DNA from: Welwitschia mirabilis
Lineage: Eukaryota; Gnetophyta; Gnetopsida; Welwitschiales
Assembly (NCBI GenBank): GCA_051453625.1
Contig: JBOZIK010000001.1
Coordinates: forward strand, 2,517,778-2,581,777
DNA length: 64,000 nt
Direction: 5' to 3'
Shown: positions 20,567 through 31,600 of the stretch, piece by piece
Position numbering within the stretch: position 1 is the first letter of the stretch
How the letters are laid out: every line of letters starts with the position of its first letter
Made by a program: the position numbers and the translations under genes
The notes under the pieces: generated by a model
What the model was told of the DNA's origin: nothing
What the model saw: the letters and a program-made list of their open reading frames with translations, nothing else
Databases searched by the model: none

Positions 20567-20791
20567 GTGCAGCTTTGTCTGTGTGCCAGCCTATGGAGCT
20601 ACTCTTAGGTAATTTTTTTAATGCTTGTACCACTCTATGCTCAATATTGCTTTTTTCTTTGTTTTCCTTTTCCATTTCAGGTAATATACTCAAGTTTAGA
20701 TAGTTTTATTTCAGAATGGGAATTATCTGTTACTCCATCTTCCTTGATTCGTCCCTGCCACTCTGGTGCCTGCGATACCTGCATGCTTAAA
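20567..20791 (+). other. Exon-like island interrupted by element B
   Basis: A GC-richer patch with plausible splice signals: acceptor CCCTCCCAG ending at 20566, donor CTTAG|GTAATT at 20608/20609, and a pyrimidine-rich acceptor TTCCATTTCAG ending at 20680. The implied 42-base exon and 72-base intron are plausible for plants. Joined in one phase the exons read ALSVCQPMELLLGNILKFR and stop. In another phase the second exon is open up to the TTAAA target site. If element B is removed, that second phase ends two codons after the insertion. No family is recognised. It may be the end of a broken gene or a captured fragment. Confidence 0.35.
20787..20791 (+). repeat. Target-site duplication of element B, left copy
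   Basis: TTAAA directly precedes the LTR and is repeated exactly at 27117-27121 after the right LTR. Confidence 0.9.
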
Positions 20792-20944
20792 TGTTGGGAT
20801 GTGTGGCTCATATGGACACACATCAAGAAAACTAAAGGGCGGTGAAAACATAATCTTCGGCTATAAAATGCTGCCTTCGGGGCGACGTTTTGTGTAATCT
20901 TTTCCAGTCACCTTGTATCAACATTCGTCACCTTTGCTCTCACA
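20792..20944 (+). repeat. Element B 5' LTR (153 bp)
   Basis: Runs from TGTTGGGATG to GCTCTCACA. It contains GGCTATAAAATGCT, a good TATA box. Compared with the 3' LTR it lacks about 33 bases just upstream of the TATA box. Confidence 0.9.
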
Positions 20945-20946
20945 AG

Positions 20947-20961
20947 TGGTATCAGAGCTAG
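20947..20961 (+). promoter_or_regulatory. Primer binding site of element B
   Basis: TGGTATCAGAGCTAG, two bases after the LTR, is the standard site complementary to initiator tRNA-Met. Confidence 0.92.
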
Positions 20962-22460
20962 GTGGAGCATCGTCACCTTCACCCGGGGTTGATTGTGCAC
21001 TGCACGCAGTCAGTTCACAGCCTTTTGTTCTACACCTGTGTGCACTTACATCTGGTCCAGCGGCTTGCACCATCGTATGATCTGTTCCTGCCCCCTTTGA
21101 TACACCGCCTCTTACTGAGTGCATTTTTTGGTGCTATGTCTTTCATGCAAGGCCCCTCTACCTTCGTCCTTCTTTTTGTTTTTCATGTGTTTTCACGCCC
21201 AAAGGCCACCTCCTGCTATCTTTTTGTGCGCCAATGGTCGCTGTTCTATGATCCTGTTCTGCACTCAAACTGCTCACAGTTCTCTCAAGTCTTATTTTGT
21301 CAATGCTGTGTGAACCAGTCTTTGTCTTTCATCCATGTCTTCACTCAAACTACTTTTCGCCTAAGCACCACTGCGATATCAGTTGCATTTGTCACTTACG
21401 ATTTGTATGTGGTGGATTTTTTTTGGTAGTTTTTTGGGTGTTTTTTGGTGTTTTTCGCTACTCTTTCCTGCACGCAACCTGCAATGCTGTGGACTGCCGG
21501 CCAGCATCGCTTTGCTCTGGCAATCTGTCTCTCACCTCCACGCGTCCATCCATGCTGACGGTTGTGCAACCTTCCCTCTGCCTATTTACTTGTGTTTGTG
21601 GCCTGTCTGTTCCTACTTCTTTTGTAGCGCCGACACCCCATGTGGCTTCATGCCACTTCGCCTTACACTGCTACTTGACATGTGCCTGCCCTCCTTGTGG
21701 TTTTCTACCTCACTTCATTGATAACATTTTTTTCACCAGTTGACGACTTGTTTTTCAGTGGTACCTCTCCCAGTGTCCCGCTCGGCTCTATGTCTTACCA
21801 CCTTGCTCTTAGGCACCCACGGCTCTCACGGTAGCAACCTGCTATTTATGTGTGCCTGTAGTGTGGATTTTCTGCATGCATTTTTTCTTATCATTGCGTC
21901 CTTGCATGCTCTTAGCCTCACCTGCAACCGTACCCACAAACATGCCTTCTTTTCAGCGCGTTCCTTTTTAGCACATTTTCTTGTGCCTTCGGCCTCCTTT
22001 TTCAACATGTGATCTTGCGTCTTCGACATCTCTTGCACATTTGCTCCCAGATGCTATCGTGCCTGTCAGCCAGTGTCATCTTCAGGTTTCATGAGTGGCC
22101 TCCACTGCAGCTCCTCGTTTTAATCTAATTTTATGTTTATTACCTTTTTAACTAAATGTTATATTATGTAAGGCATCTTTCATGCCTTGTTGTTTTATTT
22201 TTTTTCCTACATTACTTATGTAGTAATGTTACAAAGTTATAAAGTTTTTCATTAGGGGAAAAGTGTTTCATTATGTGTTTTTTTGATGAGGGGCCTTTTG
22301 TAGGGTAACGTATCACCCCTTTTTCTACTCCTTGTCAACTACACTTATCATCATTATAATTGTTATTTTTATTTTTTACTGACTACTAGTTACCTTGGGG
22401 ATTCTTCTTTTGTATTTCTTTTTGTAGAGTTGTGTTTTTTCACAACTCCTCTATTTTAGG
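20962..22460 (+). other. Unusually long leader between primer site and gag of element B
   Basis: About 1.5 kb that is pyrimidine-rich on the plus strand and visibly more GC-rich than its surroundings. Tnt1-type elements normally have a short leader. Overlapping open frames (20962-21429, 21297-21743, 21383-21721) are rich in Cys, Phe, Leu and Ser, as any pyrimidine-rich strand would be, and match no family I know. It could be captured host sequence or a family-specific leader. Confidence 0.6.
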
Positions 22461-23142
22461 ATGGCCATCGTGATGAAGTTTGACATCAAAAAATTTGATG
22501 GCAAACTAAGTTTTTCTATATGGTGTGTTTAGATGAGGGTCATTCTCACTCAAAATGGTTTGAAGAAGGCCTTGGATGGTAAAGTAAAAAAACTCGAGGC
22601 CATGTCCGATGAGCAATGTGATGAGTTGGATAAAAAGGCCCTGACAGCAATCCAGTTATGCTTATCCAAGAAGGTTCTCTGTGAAGTCGTTAGTGAAACC
22701 ACTACTGCTAGTCTATGGCTGAAACTAGAAGTTTTGTACATGACAAAAAGCCTTGCCAATAAGCTTTGATTTAAGGAATGTTTATTTACTATTTGCATGT
22801 TTGAAGGTACTCCCATTCAAGAACATCTTAATAAGTTTACTTCAATTCTTTTGGATTTAGAAAATCTTGATGTGCACATCAAAGGCGAAGATAAGGCAGT
22901 TTTGTTAGTTGTTTATTTACCTCCTACCTCTAGGCATCTTAAATAAATAATGTTGTATGGTGAATTAGATACCTTATATTTTGAAGATGTTAAAGAAAAT
23001 TTATTATCACAAGAGAAGTTTGATTTAGACATCCACTCTGAGGATAAGGATGAAGGTCTGATTATTAGAGGTTGAAGTCATGATACTGTATGTACTAAAA
23101 ACTACAAGAAGTCTAAATCAAAGTCAAGAGGTTATAAGTCTA
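22461..23142 (+). pseudogene. Element B gag, truncated by gap
   Basis: Gag packages the element's RNA. The frame opens MAIVMKFDIKKFDGKLSFSI, then a stop at 22530 and MRVILTQNGLKKALDGK. TASLWLKLEVLYMTKSLANK (22707-22766) is a hallmark of UBN2-type Gag in Tork/Tnt1-like elements. It continues with GTPIQEHLNKF, GEDKAVLLVVYLPP and VKENLLSQEKFD. Stops lie at about 22530, 22769 and 22944. The zinc knuckle expected next falls in the 628-N gap that begins at 23143. I chose the start because it is the first Met of the homologous block. Confidence 0.85.
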
Positions 23143-23770
23143 NNNNNNNNNNNNNNNNNNNNNNNNNNNNNNNNNNNNNNNNNNNNNNNNNNNNNNNNNN
23201 NNNNNNNNNNNNNNNNNNNNNNNNNNNNNNNNNNNNNNNNNNNNNNNNNNNNNNNNNNNNNNNNNNNNNNNNNNNNNNNNNNNNNNNNNNNNNNNNNNNN
23301 NNNNNNNNNNNNNNNNNNNNNNNNNNNNNNNNNNNNNNNNNNNNNNNNNNNNNNNNNNNNNNNNNNNNNNNNNNNNNNNNNNNNNNNNNNNNNNNNNNNN
23401 NNNNNNNNNNNNNNNNNNNNNNNNNNNNNNNNNNNNNNNNNNNNNNNNNNNNNNNNNNNNNNNNNNNNNNNNNNNNNNNNNNNNNNNNNNNNNNNNNNNN
23501 NNNNNNNNNNNNNNNNNNNNNNNNNNNNNNNNNNNNNNNNNNNNNNNNNNNNNNNNNNNNNNNNNNNNNNNNNNNNNNNNNNNNNNNNNNNNNNNNNNNN
23601 NNNNNNNNNNNNNNNNNNNNNNNNNNNNNNNNNNNNNNNNNNNNNNNNNNNNNNNNNNNNNNNNNNNNNNNNNNNNNNNNNNNNNNNNNNNNNNNNNNNN
23701 NNNNNNNNNNNNNNNNNNNNNNNNNNNNNNNNNNNNNNNNNNNNNNNNNNNNNNNNNNNNNNNNNNNNNN
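23143..23770. other. Assembly gap, 628 N, within element B
   Basis: Covers the expected Gag zinc knuckle and the start of protease. Long frames through this gap on either strand are artefacts. Confidence 0.95.
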
Positions 23771-25080
23771 TCTGACTAGATTCTTGATTCTGGCTGTACT
23801 TTTCACATATGTCCTTATCGGAACTAGTTTACTACCTTTAAACTCATTTTCTCTGGCGTTGTTTTGATGGGTAATGATACTCAGTGTAAGGTTAAAGGAA
23901 TAGGAACTATTCAGATCAAAAGCGATGATGGAATCATCAAAACTCTTAATGAGGTTTACTTTATTCCTGACCTTAAACAAAACTTAATTTCATTAGGTAC
24001 TTTTAAATCTAAAGGGTAAAAATATGTAGCTAAAGGTGGAGTTCTAAGAATTATCAAAGGTGCCCTTATTATGTTTAAGGATAACTGATGTGGTAGCCTA
24101 TATATCTTATAAGATTCAATAGTTACAGGTTTTATAGTTCTTTCTACTTTGATGCCTGATTCTCATGTTACTCGCTTGTGGCACATGCAGTTAGGTCACA
24201 CAAGTGAAAACGTTATGCACATCCTAAGTAAGAAAGATCTGCTCTGTGGTCAGCATATTGGTAAATTGGAATTCTATGAACATTGCATTTTTGGTAAATA
24301 AAAATGAGTTAGTTTCTCTACTGCAATTCATTGTAATAAAGGTGTACTAGATTATATTCACTCTGATTTATGGGGATCTTCCAAAGTTCCTTCTATTGGT
24401 GGTCATTCTTTTATGATGACACTAATTGATGATTATTCTTGTAAAGTTTGGGTTTATTTTCTAAAGCAAAAAAATGAAGCTTTCTCTACTTTCAAACATT
24501 GGAAAATTCTCGTTGAAAATCAAACAGGCAGAAAGGTTAAAAAACTCAGGACCGATAATGGGTTAGAATTTTGTTTAAATGATTTTAATGAGTTTTGTTC
24601 TAACAATGGAATTGCTAGACACAAAACATTGGTTGGAACGCCACAACAGTATGATATTGCAGAATACATTAATAGGACATTAGTTAAAAGGGCTTATTAT
24701 ATGCTTTCCAATGCGAACCTATGATAACAATGTGATTTATGGGCTAAAGCAGTTTTTACAATGTATTATCTTATTAATCGCTCTTCACATTTCTCACTGG
24801 AGTTTAGAATTCTAAAAAAGATTTAATCAAGTAATCCTATTAACTACTCTCAGTTAAAAATATTTTGTTGTCTAGTATTTTCCCATGCCAATGATGGTAA
24901 ATTAGCACCTAGAGCTATTAAATGCATATTTCTAAGTTATTCTTCTGAGTCTAAAGGATATTGTTTATTGTGTCCTGAGTTGTATAAGGTAATTCTCAGT
25001 AGAGATATAACTTTTCATGAGGATGCTTTGCTTACTCCTCACAAAGATTCCATTATTTCTTCTTTTTCTTCCTTTTCTTC
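23771..25080 (+). pseudogene. Element B protease and integrase, degraded
   Basis: The protease active site D-S-G is at 23786-23794. EVYFIPDLKQNLISLG (about 23952-24000) precedes integrase. The HHCC zinc site reads LWHMQLGHTS and later FYEHCIFGK, so one Cys has become Tyr. The catalytic core is intact: Asp in HSDLWG (24365), Asp in RTDNG (24554) and Glu in AEYINRTL (24662). The second Asp and the Glu are 36 codons apart, the copia D-D-35-E spacing. ARAIKCIFLSY-like sequence (24907-24945) marks the C-terminal part. Integrase would insert the cDNA into the host genome. Stops near 24019, 24087 and 24299 and later make it non-functional. Confidence 0.88.
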
Positions 25081-25324
25081 TTCTTCTCAAGATATAACCA
25101 ATTTGAAGTATAGCAAATAGGTGGAGTTACAGGTTACATCCTCTCCACTAACTATTGTGAATTCTACATCTTCCTTCTCTACTGAAGAAAATGTTTATGA
25201 GAATGCTCTAAGTATCAGTACTCTTGATCAATTATAGCAGGATTATTCAATTGCTCAAGATCGTTTGAGGAGAATAATAAAGAAACCAACTAGATATATT
25301 AACACTGATGATGAGTTATTTGCA

Positions 25325-26110
25325 TATGCTCTCTCAGTTATCTAGGAACTTCCTGAAGGTATGGAACCTTTATCTTATTCAAAAGCTGTTTCTTGTGCTA
25401 ACTCCTCTAAGTGGTTAATAGTAATGAATGAAGAAATTTACACTCTTCATAAAAATAAAACTTGGATTTTGTGTGAACTTCCATCTAGAAAACGTCCTTT
25501 GAACTGTAAGTGGATCTACAAGAAAAAGGAAGGCATCCCCAGAGTTAAAAATACAAGATGGAAAGCACAATTGGTTGTCAAAGGCTACAACCAAAAGGAA
25601 GGTATTGATTTCCATGAAATTTTTTTACCTATTGTTATTCATACTTTGATTCATGTGCTTATTTCATTCGTTGTCTTATTTGACATGAAGTTAAATCAAA
25701 TGGATGTCAAAACTGCATTTTTACATGAAGACCTTAATGAAGAAATCTATATGAAGCATCTTGAGGGTTTTGTAATCCCAAGAAAAGAATGTTATGTGTG
25801 TTATCTAAACAAATCATTATATGGTCTTAAACAAGCTTCGCGACAATTGTACAAGAATTTTGATGTATTTATGATTAGGCAGGGTTTTCTCAGAAGTTAC
25901 TATGATTACTGTATCTATTACTAGTAGTATTCTGATAAGTCCTTTATGTATTTATTGCTATACGTCGATAATATACTAATTACTTCTCGCAACAAGTCTT
26001 TGATTGATAAAGGTTCTAGGTGAAGCCAAGAAAATTCTTGGTATGGAAATTCATAGAGGTCATCAAGCTGGTAAACTATTTCTCTCATAAAGGAAATATA
26101 TTAAGAAAGT
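25325..26110 (+). pseudogene. Element B reverse transcriptase, degraded
   Basis: The frame reads SYSKAVSCANSSKW, then CKWIYKKKEG, AQLVVKGYNQKEGIDF and LNQMDVKTAFLHEDL. The last contains the first catalytic Asp and is the classic copia RT order. SLYGLKQASRQLY follows. The active-site box reads YVDN (25961-25972) where YVDD is required, a GAT to AAT transition. A frameshift follows near 26020, but GKLFLS-like and KPVSTPF segments show the domain continuing. RT would copy the element's RNA into DNA. The YVDN change alone should abolish activity. Confidence 0.9.
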
Positions 26111-26126
26111 TTTCAATACGTTTAAT

Positions 26127-26891
26127 ATGTTAAATTGTAAACCTGTTTCTACTCCCTTCACTGCTCACTTCAAATTATCTTTGGATTATTACCCGAAAAC
26201 CAAAGAAGAGATTGAGCATATGTTAAGCATTCCTTATGCTAATGCCATTGGAAGTTTAATGTATGATATGGTCTACACTAGACCTGATTTCATGTATGCT
26301 ATTAGTATCATAAGTCGATACATGCATAATCTAGGAAAGGATCATTGGAATGATAAAAAATAAATCCTTCATTATTTGAAGGGTACTTCTGACTCAGGCT
26401 TAGTCTTTGATAAGGCCAAAGTCCTATCTAACAATGTCATAGGATTTACTAATGTAGATTATGGTGGTGATTTAAATAGGCAAAGATCTTACATTTTTAT
26501 GCTCTATAATTCGGCCATTAGTTGGAAGGCATCTCTTCAATCCATTGCTACATTATCGATCATAGAAGCTGAGTATGTTTCAGTAACTGAAGGTGTGAAA
26601 GAAGCTACATGGCTCTGAGGTTTAGTGATTGAACTTTGTATATCCCAAGACATGACTGTGGTATTTTGTGATAGCCAGAGTGCTATTCATCTCACTAAGA
26701 ATGATATGTATCACTCACGCACTAAGCACATTGATGTTAAGCATTACTATATCAGAGACACTCTTGCTATAAGAGACATCATTATGCACAAGATACATAC
26801 TTCTGAAAACCTAGTAGATATGTTAACCAAACCTCTTTCTAATGTCAAGTTCAAAGAGTTTTTGGATTTAGTGGGCTTATGCACCACTTAA
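26127..26891 (+). pseudogene. Element B RNase H and end of pol, degraded
   Basis: Copia RNase H motifs are in order: YANAIGSLMYDMVYTRPD, GFTNVDYGGDLNRQRS, SIIEAEYVS, VFCDSQSAIHLTKN, HSRTKHIDVKHYYIRD and ENLVDMLTKPL. The frame is open apart from stops near 26361 and 26617, and it ends with TAA at 26889-26891. The 3' LTR begins 39 bases later. RNase H would remove the RNA strand during reverse transcription. Confidence 0.9.
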
Positions 26892-26918
26892 AATACTATC
26901 AATGTATCCAATTTAAGC

Positions 26919-26930
26919 TATGGTGGAGAT
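26919..26930 (+). promoter_or_regulatory. Polypurine tract region of element B
   Basis: TATGGTGGAGAT directly abuts the 3' LTR. GGTGGAGAT before TGTTGG is the usual copia plus-strand priming context. Confidence 0.7.
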
Positions 26931-27116
26931 TGTTGGGGTGTGTGGCTCATATTGGATACACATCCAGAAAACTAAAGGGCGGTGATAGCATAGAAAAAGG
27001 TACCCACCCACAGTATTACTCCACATCTTTGGCTATAAAATGCTACCTTCGAGGCAACGTTTTGTGTAATCTTTTCCCATTACCTTGTGTTAACATTCAT
27101 CACCTTTACTCTCACA
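26931..27116 (+). repeat. Element B 3' LTR (186 bp)
   Basis: Runs from TGTTGGGGTG to ACTCTCACA, followed by the TTAAA target duplication. It carries about 33 bases (AAAAAGGTACCCACCC...) that the 5' LTR lacks. Confidence 0.92.
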
Positions 27117-27121
27117 TTAAA

Positions 27122-28339
27122 GATTACTAAATAAAACTATAAGCTATTTAAAGTATACATGGACTTGCATGTTCTTGTTGAAAATTTCATGTTATTTCTC
27201 AGGGACTGCAATCTTTTTAGGGTTTTGATATTGTTATTGTTTACTACTATTTATTCTTAGATAATTTTTTCACAAACAAGTTTCTACCAATTTACTTTGT
27301 AAGCTTTACTCTCTTTTGAACCAAAAACAAAAGAGAACAAAAGAAACAAAAATGGAGGTACGCAGTTTTAGACGGACGCTGATGAAATCATCAGCATTAC
27401 CATAGATTGAATTTGGTCCTACCTTATTAAAAGCAAATTATTTTTTAACCTTCTACTAAGAGCCATCTTTTACCTTTACTTACACAACCCAGCGAGGTAA
27501 GTTGGAGCTTGGTAATGTCAATTTTAATTATAAGAACTCGATTTCCAATAGACATTAAACTAATGTTAAGCATTAGAAACTCTTTCTTTTCAAGTTCTTA
27601 GATCTTGCCTTGGTTTTTTGTGCCCTTTTTCTGAAGACTGGAACATGATAAATAATGAACAAGTTCACCTAAAATTAGACCAGCTAAAAGATTAGAATTT
27701 ATAGGTTCAGCTGAAAATAAGTACTTGATTTTAAGTATAGACTAATAAGCTTGTTCAAAAAATAGACCATGCTAAAAGGCAATTTGTTAGATGAAAGTTC
27801 TGATTATTTACTAATTGTAAAGCTCTCAGTAATCTAAGACTTTTGAGAAATAAACTTCAGTTTAACCCTTTTGAAATGCTGATTGCTTCAAGAACTGTAA
27901 AAAAGTAAAAATTTTGAAATATAGGACATGTTTTGAAAGTCAGATTTTGGTTAGGTACTAATCAATTAAAAACATATATTCTAGTGCTTTCTTGTTTGAT
28001 AAAACATTAAAGAAAAATTATAGGTATTATCTAATAAGCATGCATCATTATTATCTCTAACTTTAATTCCACAAAAACATCTGACAAAGCACCAATTTAT
28101 CTAAATCCTCACCCAATAAGTCTATCAGCACAAGCTAATGTGGGATTACAAACACTAATAAGACCACCAACAATAGAAAATTGTAGCTCATTTTGCTCAC
28201 TGTAAATAGATACTATTCTAAAGAAAATAGGTGTACCTTTGATATTACCACTCTCATCTTTAAAAACTACTATACAGTGAACTTTAGCCTTTTGGTTAAT
28301 TTTTAACACAACAGTGAACATACAAAACAATTATGAAGA
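27122..28339. other. Spacer between element B and the TRIM-like element
   Basis: Moderately AT-rich. It begins with GATTACTAA, which would have closed the open phase of the island at 20681-20791 before element B inserted. A 73-residue minus-strand frame (28109-28330) and a 17-codon frame at 27351 match nothing known. Confidence 0.4.
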
Positions 28340-28651
28340 TGTAGGGCCTATTGGCATCACACCAAAGGTCATGAATGAGGGAGAAATTGAAACTCTTCAC
28401 ATTTACCTGCTTGTCAGGTTTGGCACAGGAAGTGTATACCCAACATTCTTCTTCTCAATCAACATGTCTAGTGCTCACATAAGCCAAGAAGGCACTAATA
28501 TGATTTAGATGAAAACCAAGTCCAAGCCATCGCTTTGCTACCAATTTGTAGGGCCAATTACCATCACACCAAAAATGATGACTTATGCAAAAATTAGAAT
28601 TCTTTATATTTACCCATCTTTTGGGGAGTCATGGGAAGCACATACTCAATA
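28340..28651 (-). mobile_element. TRIM-like miniature LTR element
   Basis: Two direct repeats of about 105 bp, 28340-28445 and 28547-28651. Both begin TGTAGGGCC and share ATCACACCAAA, a TTTATATTTACC-like block and a GGAAG..CATAC.CAA.A end. They flank a 101-bp interior. On the minus strand the interior opens with TGGTAGCAAAGCG, a degenerate tRNA-Met-type primer site next to the right repeat. It closes with GAGAAGAAGAA, a purine tract next to the left repeat. This is the TRIM architecture: short LTRs, primer site, polypurine tract and no coding. Flanks GAAGA and AAAAA could be a decayed target duplication. Confidence 0.6.
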
Positions 28652-31600
28652 AAAAACCCTTAATAACTATGAGGAGGCTTTATTACTATGAAATATATAT
28701 GTTATTAATATTATAAATATGTTTTTAGTAGTAGAATTTCCTTTTCACAGTCAAATTTAGCACTAGGCTTGTTTCACATCAAATGAATGAATTGCACTCA
28801 TATTCGATTGACCAACAAAGTTACACTCTAGAATTGACACTTTTTTCCACTATTGATTTGCAAACATCTGTTTCAATTATATTGAGGGTGAAACCACTAT
28901 GATTCCNNNNNNNNNNNNNNNAAAAATAAATATATTTCAAAGGATATGAAACAATATTTTAGTAGATATGATAATAACAAATATACCACACTATAGATAG
29001 AATGAATGCTAGATGGGTTTTTTGTATTGTCTGATGTTTAATTATAGCTACATTCTTCTAAATGTGATCAAGCTTATTTTTTAGAATAATTATGTGTCTA
29101 AGCCACATGACCTCAATGGCAACCAAGTGTTCAAAAGTGCTTAATAAATATCAGTGCTATGCCTTATATAATAAGTTTAGAGCCTTTGTGTGTGCATGTG
29201 TTCATTTGCAATGAATCCGTTTTGCTTTGAAGACAATATTCAATGATTAAATCATTGATGAGAAAAATTTAAAATTATTATCAAAAAGGTAAAGGCCAAC
29301 AAGTTAGAGATTAATTAATGAAACAGTCAAATGAAAAAACTCAACAGTTAAGAAACCCTTCAAAAACTCATTTTCCTCTAATATTGAAATACATTAGGAT
29401 AGAAAAATTAGATCAGTAAATGTTAGAAATTCAAATTTCATTACTACAAGTTCACAACCATATCATTTAGATAAGACAAAATAATATAAAATATTAATTA
29501 TAATTAGTATGAAACTATGTATTCCACATTTACAAAAAAAAGGAAATAATACAATGTATTAGTAATAAATTCACCATTCATAATAATACTATAGTTTGAT
29601 ACAATGGTAGAAAAGGCCATAGAAAAACAATTATGCATGTACCAATGTTGATATTGGAATAAGTCTTATTTAAATTCTTAGAACCCTCAAGACTCTTTCA
29701 CATATCCAACTTTATTTAGGGTTAATAGACAATAACATATTATAAATGGATACAATCTTCCCATATTGTAAGTTCTCTTATGTAAGGAACCATGGCAATC
29801 ACTATTATCACTAACTTTACAATGCAAATGGAATTATATCACATGTTTAATACTGCCACCTCAAGTATCATCATTAGACCTATCATCAACATTTAAGAGG
29901 GAAGCACTAAGTAATTTTTATCTAATAACCAAGACAATGTAATAGTATTTAAAGGTGAAGGGCATAATATCATCGTAAGAAGTACTTTCATATTCCTTAC
30001 TTTATCCAATGCACTAGGTAAAAAGCAATGATGGATAACATGTTAAAGATAGTGAAGGTTAATCATAGTCCCACAAATGGAACTGACATATAACTATGAA
30101 TTAATCAATTCATAAATTGTAATAAGGAGTGACATATTCTATACATATAACCTAATCTTATAGAATCTAAATTGATTAAATTAATCAAAAATAAGAACCA
30201 AAGATTACTACTCTAACATGAAGAGTTACCTAAGGAACTATTAATCTAGTTAAAAGACTCATTAAATAATTTTGTAATTTGATAAATATTTATTTTATTA
30301 TTTAGTAATTATAAAATTATTTTCATTCACTTACCATTTTCATAAAATCAAACTAGTTTAAAGGACACTTTATGATATATAAAATAGCATCATGGTCTTG
30401 AAGTTCATAGAAGAGGTTGATGAAAACATGATGAAAAGCATAACTTACATGAAGCATAACTTACATGAAATCATTGATTCATTAATTCTGGGTCATCCTA
30501 CCACCTGATGGATAATAATGAACTCTTAAATAATGCCCATGCCAATGACTACATGATATGATCATAGAATATGAAACCAAGTTAATGGCCAAAAAGATAA
30601 GTGGAATCATAGAATTCTTGGGAATGTTACTTATTGTAATATCATTAAAGGACATGTTAAAATAAATAGAATCTTAAGAAACAACATGCTTTCTATCCCA
30701 CATGAAAATTGTAAAATATCAATGAGCTTAAATAATCCAAAACTAATAAAATGGTATTAAAGAGTAGGGAATGTTAATTTTAAAATGTTATGCTACAAAC
30801 AGTGTTGAACAACTTTAATAAAGTTTCATCCTTAAATAGTGATCGAAGATCTGATTTTTGGAGTTTGTCAAATGGAAAAGATACACAAGGAAACACTCCC
30901 TGAGTTTTAAGAAAGAGCATTAAGAATAAATTGGAATTAGTTTATAGTGAGGTATTCATATCAATATCTAAACCATCTTTTAAAAGTCAATAGTACATTC
31001 TCATCTTCATAGATGATCATCTTGAAATGCTTTTTATTTATTTCTTGAAAATGAATTCACAAGTCATAGATTCATTTTGGATCTTCAATGTCATGGCCAA
31101 AAATAGTGGCTATAATTAAATATCTCAAAACTAATGGAGTATAAGAACACATATCATATGAATTCTAAGAAGACTTATAAAGAGTAGGAATTTAACATGA
31201 GTTAATCTCCTATATATAGCTAACATGAATATAGTAAAAAGAAAAAAATTGAATTAGCATGAAAATGGCATATTCCATGATGTAAAAAACCAGTGTTTCT
31301 AAGAAAGTTTAGATAGAAACCATAATTGTATTAGTATTAATATAGAATTATCTTCCAACAAGAACTCTAGAGTCATTTTTAATCTTTGGTTTGATAAGTA
31401 TAATTACAACCACATCTAAGAAATTTTAGATGTAAGTGTTATGTGCATATTTCTTAACAAAGACAGAATTGGACTATTACTCATATGCAAGTTAAAAAAC
31501 CAATCTTACCAAGTATAGAGTGCAAAATAAAAGAAGGTTATAACCTTCAATGATGCGACTTTTAATATGAAGATTTTGACATTAATATTTAATATACAAG

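Larger units (their letters stand above)
20792..27116 (+). mobile_element. Element B: complete Tork (Tnt1-like) Ty1/copia retrotransposon
   Basis: It has both LTRs with TG...CA ends, a tRNA-Met-type primer site, gag, protease, integrase, RT, RNase H in copia order, a purine-rich tract and a perfect 5-bp target duplication. The gag and RNase H sequences resemble the Tork/Tnt1 lineage. Stops and frameshifts are scattered but fewer than in the other elements. LTR differences are about 15 by eye over roughly 150 aligned bases, nearly all transitions, so this is a comparatively young but inactive insertion. A 628-N gap hides the end of gag. Confidence 0.92.

Noticed and set aside
20962-21743. Overlapping open frames of 155, 148 and 112 codons in the element B leader
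   Set aside because: Pyrimidine-rich strand with few purine-led stops gives long Cys/Phe/Leu/Ser frames by chance; no domain and no conserved start.
23080-23980. Long frames on both strands across 23143-23770
   Set aside because: They are mostly N; only the ends are real sequence.
28109-28330. 73-codon minus-strand frame left of the TRIM
   Set aside because: No family recognised and no support from neighbours; kept only as spacer content.
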